Positions 8,766-16,969 of a DNA stretch of 64,000 nucleotides are shown here, piece after piece. The stretch's first letter is position 1. Each line of letters opens with the position of its first letter. This stretch comes from Faecalibacterium sp. UBA1819 (GTDB lineage Bacteria > Bacillota > Clostridia > Oscillospirales > Ruminococcaceae). The position numbers and the translations under genes were made by a program. The notes under the pieces are model-generated. The model was given only the letters and a program-made list of their open reading frames with translations, ran no database searches and was not told the origin of the DNA. The DNA is taken from contig DCEX01000032.1 in assembly GCA_002315015.1 (NCBI GenBank), forward strand, positions 1,818-65,817. The letters are read 5' to 3'.

Positions 8766-8801
8766 GAAAAATTGATGCATTTCTTTGTTTTCAAAAACGC
8801 C
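8766..8801. repeat. Copy A of a 36-bp dispersed intergenic sequence
   Basis: Matches 21631-21666 at 33 of 36 positions (GAAAAATYGRTGCATTTCTT, then TGTTTTCARAAACGCC). The second copy forms the right end of a MITE-like element. Confidence 0.55.
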
Positions 8802-8866
8802 CCGGTTTTTAAAATACCTTTTTGTTTTGTCAAAAGCGCTGTATCAAAAAAGAGATTGGATAAGAA

Positions 8867-9073
8867 TTAAACGTCATTCTTGTCGTCCGGCGGCTGAGCG
8901 CCGGGCATATCCTCCAGCGGCAAAAATGCCGGAACCCACGGGTCTTGAATTAAATTGCGATATTCATTTTGTACTGCTGCGCGGGAATCCAACGGGGTTT
9001 TTCCTGCAACGTAACGTTTTCCCGGCTGAAACGACTGTGTCGTGCGGGGCATTTTGTTCTTTTTTCGTTCCAT
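8867..9073 (-). CDS. Small basic protein of unknown function
   Basis: 68 residues from the ATG at 9073, beginning MERKKNKMPRTTQSFQPGKR and ending DMPGAQPPDDKNDV. This start is chosen because GGTGGGAG lies upstream at normal spacing. The N-terminal half is basic and the C-terminal half is proline-rich and acidic; no membrane segment or known motif. The leader contains a long inverted repeat that would hide the ribosome binding site (see 9080-9158). It has its own terminator downstream, so it looks like a genuine single-gene unit. Family not recognised. Confidence 0.5.
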   Translation of the reverse strand: MERKKNKMPRTTQSFQPGKRYVAGKTPLDSRAAVQNEYRNLIQDPWVPAFLPLEDMPGAQPPDDKNDV

Positions 9074-9079
9074 AAAAAA

Positions 9080-9158
9080 GCTCCCACCTTTCAAAACAAT
9101 CCATTCAAAGGACGCATTGTGCGACCCCTTCTATGAATAGTATGGTACAGGTGGGAGC
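9080..9158 (-). promoter_or_regulatory. Inverted repeat able to sequester a ribosome binding site
   Basis: On the minus strand GCTCCCACCT (9158-9149) is exactly complementary to AGGTGGGAGC (9089-9080), which contains the ribosome binding site of the 68-residue protein. The downstream arm is followed by TTTTTT and then the ATG, so the structure resembles both an RBS-blocking stem and an intrinsic terminator. The loop is ~59 bases. Confidence 0.45.
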
Positions 9159-9217
9159 ATTTTATACGGCTTTTTTGCAATGCTCAGAAAGGCGTTTAGA
9201 ATCTTTTCAAAAAGCCC

Positions 9218-11833
9218 TTATTTGTCGCCGCGTAAAATTTTATAAAGCTGAATCAGCACAGTCGGGGCAAATGCCAAACCGACAATTTGCAAAAGATGTG
9301 TGCCGGTGAGCGGGGTGACAGCGAAAAGCGTGTTCAGACCCGGAACAAAGAGCACCGCCGCCAAAAGAACAACGCCGCCCGCAAACGCATAAAGCGAAGC
9401 GCGGTTTGTGCCGAGACCCAAGCGGAAGATGGATTCTGCACCGCGGCAGTTGAAGCCGTGGAACAAACGTGCCAAGGTAAGGGTAGCAAAAGCCATCGTT
9501 GCAGCGCCTGCGGCACCAGCATAAGCATTGCCCAGATAGAAGGCAATCATGGTGCTGATGGCGATTAAAAGACCTTGGCCAAAAATCAAGCTGAGCAGCT
9601 TGTTGTCCAAAATAGGCGCTTTCGGGTCACGCGGTTTTTGTTTCAGCAAGCCGGCACGCGCGGGCTCCATGCCGATGGCGATGGCGGGCAGCGAGTCGGT
9701 AAGCAGGTTGATAAACAAAAGGTGTACCGGCAGGAAGGGAACAGAAAGCCCCATGATGGAAGCATACACCACGCAAAGGATGGCCGCCATGTTGCCGGAA
9801 AGCAAAAATTGAATCGAGTTTTTAATATTGGTGTACACACCGCGTCCGTTGACAACCGCATGAACAATGGTAGCAAAGTTGTCGTCGGAAAGAATCATGG
9901 AAGCAGCGTCTTTGCTGACCTCCGTTCCCGTAATGCCCATGGCCACGCCAATATCTGCTTTCTTCAAAGCGGGGGCGTCGTTCACGCCGTCGCCCGTCAT
10001 GGAAACAATGCAGCCGCGGCGCTGCCATGCCGAAACAATGCGGATTTTGTGTTCGGGAGAAACGCGGGCATAAACCGAAACGCGGGGCAATACTTCATCC
10101 AGCTGGTCGTCGGTCATTGCATCCAGTTCTACGCCGTCAAGCGCGATATCGTTGTCTTCAAAAATGCCAATCTGACGCGCGATGGCCGAAGCCGTTGTTT
10201 TGTGGTCGCCTGTAATCATGACCGTGCGAATGCCGCCCGTTTTAGCGTCGGCAACTGCCTGTACCGATTCGGGACGCGGCGGGTCAATCATAGAAACCAA
10301 ACCGACGAAGGTGAAGTGCTGCTCGTCCTCGAAATCGAGATCGCGCACGCTGTCCAAAGTGCGCTGCGCAAAGGCCAGCACGCGCAGACCGTTTTGCGAA
10401 AGCTCATCGTTGGCTTTTTCAATCATGGCTTTGCGTTCGGCGGTCATCGGCACAACGCCTTCGTCCGTCAGCATAAAGTCGGAGCGGTTGAGCAGCACGT
10501 CAATGGCGCCCTTGGTCATCAAAACAGCTTCGCCGTCAATCTCGTGCAAGGTGCTCATCAGCTTGCGGTCGGAATCGAAAGAAAGCTCGCGAAGGCGCGG
10601 GTGCTGGCTGCGGTAGGTGACTTCCTCCACGCCCAGTTCGTCCGCCACTTGAATCAGGGCAACTTCGGTGGGGTCGCCGATAGCGGTATTGGTTTCTGCG
10701 TCGGTGGTAGCGTCGCTGGCCAAAATGCCAATCTTAACCAAAAGACGCTGGGTGTCGCTGGCCAAATTCAGCTCTTTAATGGGAACCAGTTTGCCGTCTG
10801 CCCAAAGGTGCTGAACGGTCATGCGGTTTTGGGTAAGCGTGCCGGTTTTATCCGAACAAATAACCGATACTGCGCCAAGGCTTTCCACGGCTTTCAAATC
10901 TTTCAAAATCGCATTTTGACGCGCCATTTTCTGCGTACTCATGGCAAGCACAATCGTGACGATAGACGACAGCGCCTCGGGAATAGCGGCTACCGCCAGC
11001 GCCACGGCAAACATGAGCGAGTCAAGAATGGACATGCCGCTGCGGAAAATGGACAGGCCAAACACGATGGCGCAGATAACCATGATGACAATGGCAAGCT
11101 TGCCGGAAAAATCATCCAGGCTTTTTTGCAGCGGAGTGCGGCGCTGCTGCGTTTCGTTCATCAAGGACGCAATTTTGCCAAGCTCGGTGTTCATGCCCGT
11201 GCCGGTAACAATCACGTTGGCGCGTCCGTAGGTGACGAGCGAGCCGGAAAATACCATGTTTTTCTGGTCGCCCAGTGCAATTTTTTCGCCCGGCAGGCAA
11301 TCGGCAGTTTTGTCCACGCCTTCGCTTTCGCCCGTCAGCGAGCTTTCGTTGATTTTCATGGAGAAGTTTTCCAGAATGCGGCCGTCCGCGCCAACGAGGT
11401 CGCCCGCTTCCAAAACCAGGATGTCACCGGGCACCACTTCGGCAACGGGAATCTCTACGCGTGTGCCGTCGCGCAGCACCTTGGCGGACGGAGAGCTCAT
11501 GGCCTTCAAGCTTTCCAGCGATTTTTCAGCCTTAAAATATTGTACGGTACCTAAAATAGCGTTTAAAATGAGAACGGCAAAAATAACAAGCGTACTTTCC
11601 ATATTGCCGGACACCATTGAGATAATGGCGGCAATAATGAGAATAATGACGAGCAAGTCTTTAAACTGTTCAAAAAAGACTGCTAAGGGGGATTTGCGTT
11701 TGGCTTCACTGAGTTTGTTTGGGCCGTACTGCTCCAGCCTTTTTTTGGCCTCTTGAGAGGAGAGACCCTGTTCCGAGGTGTTCAGCTCGGTTAAGGCTTC
11801 CTGCACAGACCGGTTGAAAAATTGTTTTTCCAT
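9218..11833 (-). CDS. Calcium-transporting P-type ATPase (P2 type)
   Basis: 871 residues from ATG 11833 (an in-frame ATG at 11845 has no room for a ribosome binding site). It has the order of a PII ATPase: N-terminal cation ATPase domain, actuator with SLTGES, TM4 with VAAIPEAL, phosphorylation motif DKTGTLT, nucleotide-binding MTKGA, hinge TGDGVNDAPALKKADIG, and six C-terminal membrane helices. ATP hydrolysis drives export of Ca2+ (possibly Mn2+) from the cytoplasm. TM4 has IPEAL where SERCA has IPEGL, as in many bacterial members. The gene is alone, ~90 bp downstream of a strong minus-strand terminator, which may be an attenuator. Confidence 0.92.
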   Translation of the reverse strand: MEKQFFNRSVQEALTELNTSEQGLSSQEAKKRLEQYGPNKLSEAKRKSPLAVFFEQFKDLLVIILIIAAIISMVSGNMESTLVIFAVLILNAILGTVQYFKAEKSLESLKAMSSPSAKVLRDGTRVEIPVAEVVPGDILVLEAGDLVGADGRILENFSMKINESSLTGESEGVDKTADCLPGEKIALGDQKNMVFSGSLVTYGRANVIVTGTGMNTELGKIASLMNETQQRRTPLQKSLDDFSGKLAIVIMVICAIVFGLSIFRSGMSILDSLMFAVALAVAAIPEALSSIVTIVLAMSTQKMARQNAILKDLKAVESLGAVSVICSDKTGTLTQNRMTVQHLWADGKLVPIKELNLASDTQRLLVKIGILASDATTDAETNTAIGDPTEVALIQVADELGVEEVTYRSQHPRLRELSFDSDRKLMSTLHEIDGEAVLMTKGAIDVLLNRSDFMLTDEGVVPMTAERKAMIEKANDELSQNGLRVLAFAQRTLDSVRDLDFEDEQHFTFVGLVSMIDPPRPESVQAVADAKTGGIRTVMITGDHKTTASAIARQIGIFEDNDIALDGVELDAMTDDQLDEVLPRVSVYARVSPEHKIRIVSAWQRRGCIVSMTGDGVNDAPALKKADIGVAMGITGTEVSKDAASMILSDDNFATIVHAVVNGRGVYTNIKNSIQFLLSGNMAAILCVVYASIMGLSVPFLPVHLLFINLLTDSLPAIAIGMEPARAGLLKQKPRDPKAPILDNKLLSLIFGQGLLIAISTMIAFYLGNAYAGAAGAATMAFATLTLARLFHGFNCRGAESIFRLGLGTNRASLYAFAGGVVLLAAVLFVPGLNTLFAVTPLTGTHLLQIVGLAFAPTVLIQLYKILRGDK

Positions 11834-12207
11834 GCCGATATCCATCCTTCCGTTTTGCGTTTAAGTGCGTTTTTTCGGCGTCTTAAAAGAAGCAGCTGCA
11901 AAGAATATACCCGTAAAAAAATAAAAAAAGACCTTTCGACGGTAACACAAAGTAACCGTCGAAAAGTCTTATTACCGAAAAATAAACGGCGTATACCACC
12001 AGATTTTCCCAAAACGAAAATCGTGCTGTTGACAGTATACACAAAAGAGGAATACTCCTTTGTAACGACTCCCTTTCCAACACGGCTATGATACCACAGG
12101 TGGAGCTGAAAAGTCAAGGGGCGCTGCAAAAAAGGATGCCTTTTTGTGTTTTTTTTTGCAAAGGCGGGCCGTTTATCGAGCGGAATGCGGACAGAAAAAA
12201 TGAAATA
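11834..12207. other. 374-bp intergenic region upstream of the Ca-ATPase
   Basis: No gene seen. Besides the terminator at 11922-11968 it holds GATTTTC-N7-GAAAATC (near 12002-12022), a plus-strand TTGACA (12029-12034), a minus-strand TATACT (12039-12034), and an imperfect palindrome ACAAAAGAGG...CTCCTTTGT (12041-12063). Confidence 0.5.
11922..11968 (-). terminator. Strong terminator or leader attenuator before Ca-ATPase
   Basis: GACTTTTCGACGGT and ACCGTCGAAAGGTC (minus strand) form a 13-14 bp stem with an 11-base loop, followed by TCTTTTTTTATTTTTTT. It either ends the rpiB-like transcript, 240 bp after its stop, or attenuates the ATPase gene that starts ~90 bp downstream. Confidence 0.75.
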
Positions 12208-12879
12208 TTATTTCAAAAGGCTTTCCACATACGCTTTGATGGCGTCGTTTTTGCACGAGGCAAAGAACAGCTCACGGAAGCGCTCGCCCGCCACAGCACG
12301 GCTGACGAGATGCTCCATGTTGGTGATGCCCTCTACCGGTTCCATCGCTTCAATTTTTTTCAGCGTGTCGATGAGGTCGTTCATGCTGTTTGCACGCACC
12401 AAGTCCAGAATTTTTTTGTTGTTCTGTTCCGGCACAACGCGGTCGGCGGGGTAGCCCTTGCCGCTGCCGAAGCCGAACAGCTTTTCAAACACATACTCCC
12501 AGTTCAGCTCCATACCCCAGCCGCAGCCCTTGGCAAACGGCATGGCAACACAGTTGCCGTCGTTGACTTGGGCAAACGTATAAGCGTCCACGGGGTCTTC
12601 CACATGGCCGCACAAAACGCCGGGGAAGCTGTTGCACGCGAGCATCGCGCCCTCGCCGGTGCCGCAGCCCGTGACAACGTAGTCTGCCGCGCCGCTGTTC
12701 AGCAAAATAGCGGCCAGAATGCCGGCCTGCACATAGGTGAGCTGCACATTGTCATCGGCGCTGTACATGCCGTAATTGTCTACGGTATGGCCCATCGGCT
12801 CTACTACCTTTTTCAAGGCAGCTTCGATTTGGCTGTTTTTTGCCGCTTGGCTGTTTTCGTTAATCAAAGCAATTCTCAT
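12208..12879 (-). CDS. RpiB/LacAB-family sugar-phosphate isomerase
   Basis: 223 residues. The N-terminal ~150 residues match the RpiB/LacA/LacB fold: MRIALINENSQAAKN, GHTVDNYG, and the catalytic-loop region DYVVTGCGTGEGAMLACN. Family members isomerise ribose-5-phosphate/ribulose-5-phosphate or galactose-6-phosphate-type aldoses and ketoses. This protein is ~70 residues longer than RpiB and has a C-terminal extension. It therefore belongs to the longer subfamily often annotated simply as RpiB/LacA/LacB isomerase, and its true sugar is uncertain. It has no sugar operon around it. Confidence 0.8.
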   Translation of the reverse strand: MRIALINENSQAAKNSQIEAALKKVVEPMGHTVDNYGMYSADDNVQLTYVQAGILAAILLNSGAADYVVTGCGTGEGAMLACNSFPGVLCGHVEDPVDAYTFAQVNDGNCVAMPFAKGCGWGMELNWEYVFEKLFGFGSGKGYPADRVVPEQNNKKILDLVRANSMNDLIDTLKKIEAMEPVEGITNMEHLVSRAVAGERFRELFFASCKNDAIKAYVESLLK

Positions 12880-12988
12880 GATATTCCTTCTCCTTATACC
12901 AATTTAATTTTTTGGGAAATGACAACTGTCGTTCCTTTGGTATAAGATTAAAGGATTTTGCCCAAAAAGTCAAACGTCAAAGCTTGCC

Positions 12989-13279
12989 TTACACATCGCG
13001 CGAAGGGTAGTACAAATTATTGGAAACAAACTCCAGCTTATCGCGCAGGGTGTGCTCCAAATCGTTAATGGTTTGCACCATATTCATGGCGGTGTCGTTG
13101 ACATTGAGCAGCTGGTCCAAAGAAATTTCCATGGTGAGCGCTTTTTGAATTTTTTGTGCCTCGGCAGCCAAAATGCAGCTCATCGAAGCCTCCTGCATGG
13201 CGATGGACTCAATCAGGTCGGTGATGGCTTGGCTCATGGATACCGGGTTGTTGGATGTGGTGATGATTGGTGTAGACAT
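12989..13279 (-). CDS. Small helical protein of unknown function
   Basis: 96 residues, predicted helical, beginning MSTPIITTSNNPVSMSQAIT, then a segment ESIAMQEASMSCILAAEAQKI and a C-terminal coiled-coil-like DLEHTLRDKLEFVSNNL. The AITDLIESIAMQEASMS...AEAQKIQ pattern resembles a group of small clostridial proteins with EAALSHILNAEGEKIQ-like segments, seen near spore-surface genes as I recall; that link is unverified. No membrane segment. GGGAGG precedes the ATG. Confidence 0.55.
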   Translation of the reverse strand: MSTPIITTSNNPVSMSQAITDLIESIAMQEASMSCILAAEAQKIQKALTMEISLDQLLNVNDTAMNMVQTINDLEHTLRDKLEFVSNNLYYPSRDV

Positions 13280-13477
13280 AATCTAATTCCTCCCTTGGCA
13301 ATCGTTCGTTGCCCAATTTGAAAAAAGCAGCCTGCCCCAAGGTATGCACAGCCAAAAAAGGGCAGAGAGCTTCCTACCATTACTTATATGACGCATGGTG
13401 TCAAAATGTGCCTGTCTCGCCAAAAACACCTGCTGATACAGCCTAAAGTAAAAAAATCAAAAAAATGAAAAAAAGTG

Positions 13478-13506
13478 TTGACAGAAGCGATAAAATCGTG
13501 TATGAT
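13478..13506 (+). promoter_or_regulatory. Promoter of tRNA-Ser
   Basis: TTGACA (13478-13483), 17-base spacer, TATGAT (13501-13506). Confidence 0.85.
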
Positions 13507-13519
13507 ATAGAAGTCACTT

Positions 13520-13610
13520 GGAGAGTTGGCTGAGTGGTCTAAGGCGCACGACTGGAAATCGTGTGTACGTTAATAGCGTACCTAGGGTTCAAATCCCTAA
13601 CTCTCCGCCA
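13520..13610 (+). tRNA. tRNA-Ser (anticodon GGA)
   Basis: Class II tRNA with long variable arm. Acceptor GGAGAGT pairs with ACTCTCC, the anticodon loop reads CTGGAAA, the T arm is AGGGTTCAAATCCCT, and the CCA end is encoded. It decodes UCC/UCU. Confidence 0.96.
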
Positions 13611-13618
13611 GAGAGAAA

Positions 13619-13650
13619 CCCCCGCAGAATTATTCTGCGGGGGTTTTGCT
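13619..13650 (+). terminator. Terminator after tRNA-Ser
   Basis: CCCCCGCAGAA pairs with TTCTGCGGGGG, followed by TTTTGCTTTT. Confidence 0.9.
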
Positions 13651-13712
13651 TTTCCTATTTTCCTTATCGGGTTTACTTTTTCGCACCAAAGATACTGCGG
13701 TAAAAATGCCAA

Positions 13713-13750
13713 TAAAAAAGCGGAACGGGGAGGAGGGTTCCCACGTTCCG
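13713..13750 (-). terminator. Terminator of the gltB-gltD-asnB unit
   Basis: On the minus strand CGGAACG...CGTTCCG with an inner GGGA/TCCC helix is followed by CTTTTTTATT, 18 bases after the asnB stop. Confidence 0.75.
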
Positions 13751-13767
13751 AAAAAGGAGAAAGGCAG

Positions 13768-15351
13768 TTATTGTCCGCTTGCGCCGTAATTGGAAAGCAC
13801 ACGGGCGCTGGGGTCGTTGACACGGCAGCCTTCCCAAGATTGGTTGGGCATCCAAAAGCCGGGAATCATGCCCGCCTGTCCGGGATAATGGCGTTCAAAG
13901 ATTTCCCGGTAAAGCAGGCTTTCTTTGGTAAACGGCGCGGCGTAATCATATTTTAAGCAAAGCTTTGCGAATTCTTCGTCGGTGTAGGTTTCTTCGGCGT
14001 ACTGCTTTAAGTCGTCCACCAGGCTGTGGCCAACCGCATCGCTGAATGCGGCTTTTTCACGCCATAGAATTTCATCCGGCAGAAGATGGTCGTTTTCAAA
14101 CGCTTTGCGCAAAAGGTACTTGCCCTTTTGGTGGTGGTTCATCTTTTGGTAAGGGTCAATCGACATCACATACCGTGCAAAATCCAAGTCGCCGAACGGT
14201 ACGCGCGCTTCCAGGCTGTTTGCCGCCAAACACCGGTCGGCGCGAAGCACATCATAGGCATGAAGTTCACGCACACGCTTTTGAGATTCCGCATAAAAAG
14301 ATGCTGCATCCGGTGCAAAGTCGGTGTACTTATAGCCAAACAGCTCGTCGGACACTTCACCCGTTAACAAAACTTTCAAGTCGGTTTGATGGTGAATGGC
14401 TTTGCACAGCAAATACATGCCCATGGATGCCCGAATGGTGGTAATATCGTAAGTAGCTAGTGCCCGAATCACCTCGTCGAGATGAGAAAGCACATCTTCG
14501 CGCGTAATAATGATTTCTGTATGTGCCGTGCCGAGATACGCCGCTGTTTGTGCAGCATACTTCAAGTCAATGGCGTCATGCTCCATACCAATAGCAAAGG
14601 TGCGAATGGGCGTGGTGCTGTGTTTTGCAGCAATGGCGCACACTAAGCTGGAGTCTAAGCCCCCGGAAAGCAAAAAGCCAAGGGGTGCGTCGGAGTCCAG
14701 CCGTTTCAGCACGGCCTTCGTCAGCAAATCGTGAATTTGGGCGGTGACGGCGGTTTCGTCTTCATGAATAAAACGGTCGGTTTGTGAAAGATCGTCATAG
14801 GTGTGAAACGTGCCGTTGCAGTAATAGCACCCCGGAGGGAAGGGAAGAATGGTTTCCACCAGCCCAAGCAGATTTTGCGGTTCGCTGGCAAAGGAAATCA
14901 TGCCGTCTGAAGAATAACCGTAGTAAAGAGGCCGAATGCCGATGGGGTCGCGCGCGGCAATGACACGGTTATGTTTGGGGTCGACAATCACACAGGCAAA
15001 TTCTGCGTCAAGGTGGCGAAACATCTCAAGCCCGTATTCTTGGTACAGAGGCAAAAGCACCTCGCAGTCTGAGCCGCTCAAAAAACGGTATCCGCGCTGA
15101 GAAAGTTCCTCTTTCAGGCGCCGAAAGCCGTAAATTTCACCATTGCAGACGGCCATGCAATCGTTTTGAACAAAGGGCTGCATGCCGCTTTCCTCTAACC
15201 CCATAATGGCAAGGCGGGCAAAGCCCAGCCAGCCAAGGCCGGTATCCAAAACGCGCGCACCGTCCGGGCCGCGATGGGGCGCAGCCAGCAGGTGTTCCTG
15301 CACCTGTGCCGCAGAAAACTGGCTGCCGCCATAGTACAAAATAGTACACAT
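13768..15351 (-). CDS. asnB: Asparagine synthetase (glutamine-hydrolysing)
   Basis: 527 residues from the ATG at 15351, which places Cys2 (MCTILYYGG) as the N-terminal nucleophile required by class II glutamine amidotransferases; GGAGAGG lies upstream. The N-terminal glutaminase domain shows HRGPDGAR and CNGEIYG. The C-terminal synthetase domain shows the ATP-binding SGGLDSSLVCA and GEVSDELFGYKY. It makes asparagine from aspartate, glutamine and ATP in the cytoplasm. Third gene of a minus-strand unit after gltB and gltD, 76 bp from gltD with a stable hairpin in the gap. Confidence 0.94.
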   Translation of the reverse strand: MCTILYYGGSQFSAAQVQEHLLAAPHRGPDGARVLDTGLGWLGFARLAIMGLEESGMQPFVQNDCMAVCNGEIYGFRRLKEELSQRGYRFLSGSDCEVLLPLYQEYGLEMFRHLDAEFACVIVDPKHNRVIAARDPIGIRPLYYGYSSDGMISFASEPQNLLGLVETILPFPPGCYYCNGTFHTYDDLSQTDRFIHEDETAVTAQIHDLLTKAVLKRLDSDAPLGFLLSGGLDSSLVCAIAAKHSTTPIRTFAIGMEHDAIDLKYAAQTAAYLGTAHTEIIITREDVLSHLDEVIRALATYDITTIRASMGMYLLCKAIHHQTDLKVLLTGEVSDELFGYKYTDFAPDAASFYAESQKRVRELHAYDVLRADRCLAANSLEARVPFGDLDFARYVMSIDPYQKMNHHQKGKYLLRKAFENDHLLPDEILWREKAAFSDAVGHSLVDDLKQYAEETYTDEEFAKLCLKYDYAAPFTKESLLYREIFERHYPGQAGMIPGFWMPNQSWEGCRVNDPSARVLSNYGASGQ

Positions 15352-15377
15352 TTTGATTCCTCTCCTTCCTGCCATCG

Positions 15378-15419
15378 GGCTGCGGAAACACGCCTTGATT
15401 CATGTGTGTTCCCGCAGCC
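15378..15419. other. Intercistronic hairpin between gltD and asnB
   Basis: GGCTGCGG(G)AACAC pairs with GTGTT(T)CCGCAGCC across the gltD-asnB gap. The T-run lies on the plus strand, not downstream in the operon direction, so this looks like a processing or stability element rather than a terminator. Confidence 0.45.
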
Positions 15420-15427
15420 TTGCTTTT

Positions 15428-16909
15428 TTATAAGTTGCTGTATCCCATTAAAGAAGCGTCGATGGCTCTTGCTGCGTTTTCACCTTCTGCAATGGCCCAA
15501 ACCACCAGCGATTGCCCCCGGCGTGCATCACCGGCTGCAAACACATGCTTGGCGCTGGTTTCATACGTTTTTTGCTCGGTCGAAATCGTTCCGCGCGGGC
15601 TTACTTCAATGCCGAGTTGTTTGGGCAAAAGCTCCTCGCAGCCGGTAAACCCGGCGGCAATCAGAACCAGCTCACACGGGATTTCCTGTTCTGTACCTGC
15701 AATCGGTGTCATTTTGAAGCGGCCATCCTCGCCCTTTTCTGCCTTCAGGGAAACAGTGACGGCAGCACGGACATGGCCGCTTTCGTCCGATACAAAGCGC
15801 TGCACGGTGGTTTGATAAACGCGCGGATCACTGCCGTATACCGCGGCCGCTTCCTGCTGGCCGTAATCGGTCTTTTTGACGCGCGGCCACTGCGGCCACG
15901 GATTATCCGCGCTGCGTGTTTCGGGCGGGCAGGGCATCATTTCTAATTGAACGATGCTCTTTGCCCCTAAACGCACGCAAGTGCCCACGCAGTCGTTGCC
16001 GGTGTCGCCGCCGCCGATGACCAGCACGTTTTTGCCTTGAACAAGCTCAGATGAAACCGGCTCATAATCACTGTGCTCCAGCTTTTTGGTAATATCGCTT
16101 AAAAAATCAACGGCAAACAGAATATTCTCTCCGTCGCGTCCGGGTACGCCGATATCACGCGGAACCCCAGCGCCGATAGCCAAAAGAATGCGGTCGTGCC
16201 GTTTGCAAAGCTGCACGGTGCTGATGTCGCGCCCAATGCGTGTATTGCAGACAAAGGTAATGCCGGACGCCGCCATTTGCTGAATGCGTCGGTCGATGAT
16301 GCGCTTATCCAGCTTCATATTGGGAATGCCGTAGCGCAGAAGGCCGCCGGGCAGCGGCTGCTGTTCGTAGACAGTAACACTGTGCCCGCGGCGGTTCAGC
16401 CAAATGGCCGCCGCCAGCCCTGCGGGGCCGCTGCCCACAATACCAACGCTTTTTCCTGTTTTTGTTAAGGGTAAGTCAGGTGTGACAAGCCCGTTTTCAT
16501 AGGCGTATTCAATGACAGCCAGTTCATTGTCTTTGGTGCATACCGCGCCTTCGGCCGCCGCGCAGGTACAGGACGCTTCGCACAAGGCAGGGCATACGCG
16601 CGCGGTAAACTCCGGCAAAGAATGGGTTTTGCTCAGCCGAAAATAGGCTTGCTTTAAATTGCCGTGATAAACAAGGTCGTTCATTTCCGGCACCAAATTG
16701 TGCAAAGGGCATCCCGATGTCATGCCAAACAGAGCTTCGCCTGATTGGCAAAAGGGGACACCGCAGTCCATACAGCGTGCCGCTTGCTTGCGCCGCTCCT
16801 CCATGGGAAGCGGCGTGTAAAATTCATTGAAATGGCGAATGCGGTGCAAGGGTTCTTCGCCTTGATTATGCTTTGCGGGATACTCTAAAAATCCCGTTGG
16901 TTTTGCCAT
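15428..16909 (-). CDS. gltD: Glutamate synthase small (beta) subunit
   Basis: 493 residues from the ATG at 16909 with GGGAGGG upstream. The N-terminal cysteine-rich region (CMDCGVPFC, GCPLHN, CPALCEASCTC) holds the [4Fe-4S] clusters. FAD and NADPH sites follow: GIVGSGPAGLAAA near residue 147 and VLVIGGGDTGNDC near 285. The subunit oxidises NAD(P)H and passes electrons to GltB for reductive transfer of the glutamine amide to 2-oxoglutarate. Length is normal. It lies between gltB (60 bp upstream) and asnB, all on the minus strand. Confidence 0.95.
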   Translation of the reverse strand: MAKPTGFLEYPAKHNQGEEPLHRIRHFNEFYTPLPMEERRKQAARCMDCGVPFCQSGEALFGMTSGCPLHNLVPEMNDLVYHGNLKQAYFRLSKTHSLPEFTARVCPALCEASCTCAAAEGAVCTKDNELAVIEYAYENGLVTPDLPLTKTGKSVGIVGSGPAGLAAAIWLNRRGHSVTVYEQQPLPGGLLRYGIPNMKLDKRIIDRRIQQMAASGITFVCNTRIGRDISTVQLCKRHDRILLAIGAGVPRDIGVPGRDGENILFAVDFLSDITKKLEHSDYEPVSSELVQGKNVLVIGGGDTGNDCVGTCVRLGAKSIVQLEMMPCPPETRSADNPWPQWPRVKKTDYGQQEAAAVYGSDPRVYQTTVQRFVSDESGHVRAAVTVSLKAEKGEDGRFKMTPIAGTEQEIPCELVLIAAGFTGCEELLPKQLGIEVSPRGTISTEQKTYETSAKHVFAAGDARRGQSLVVWAIAEGENAARAIDASLMGYSNL

Positions 16910-16969
16910 GTGAAATCCCTCCCGAAAATATTGGAGCACCGTTTGAACGGGGCTGCTGTGTGGTAAGCC

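Larger units (their letters stand above)
8537..8866. other. 330-bp intergenic region with terminator and repeat copy
   Basis: No gene seen. It holds a minus-strand terminator (8684-8741) and one copy of a 36-bp sequence repeated at 21631-21666. Confidence 0.6.

Noticed and set aside
9575..11554. 659-codon open frame on the plus strand across the Ca-ATPase gene
   Set aside because: Antisense shadow of the P-type ATPase; composition is His/Gly/Asn-rich without domains, and the ATPase frame has all family motifs.
12029..12056. Plus-strand promoter (TTGACA, 16 bp, AATACT)
   Set aside because: Nothing on the plus strand downstream is a credible gene; the long plus frame there is a shadow of the rpiB-like gene.
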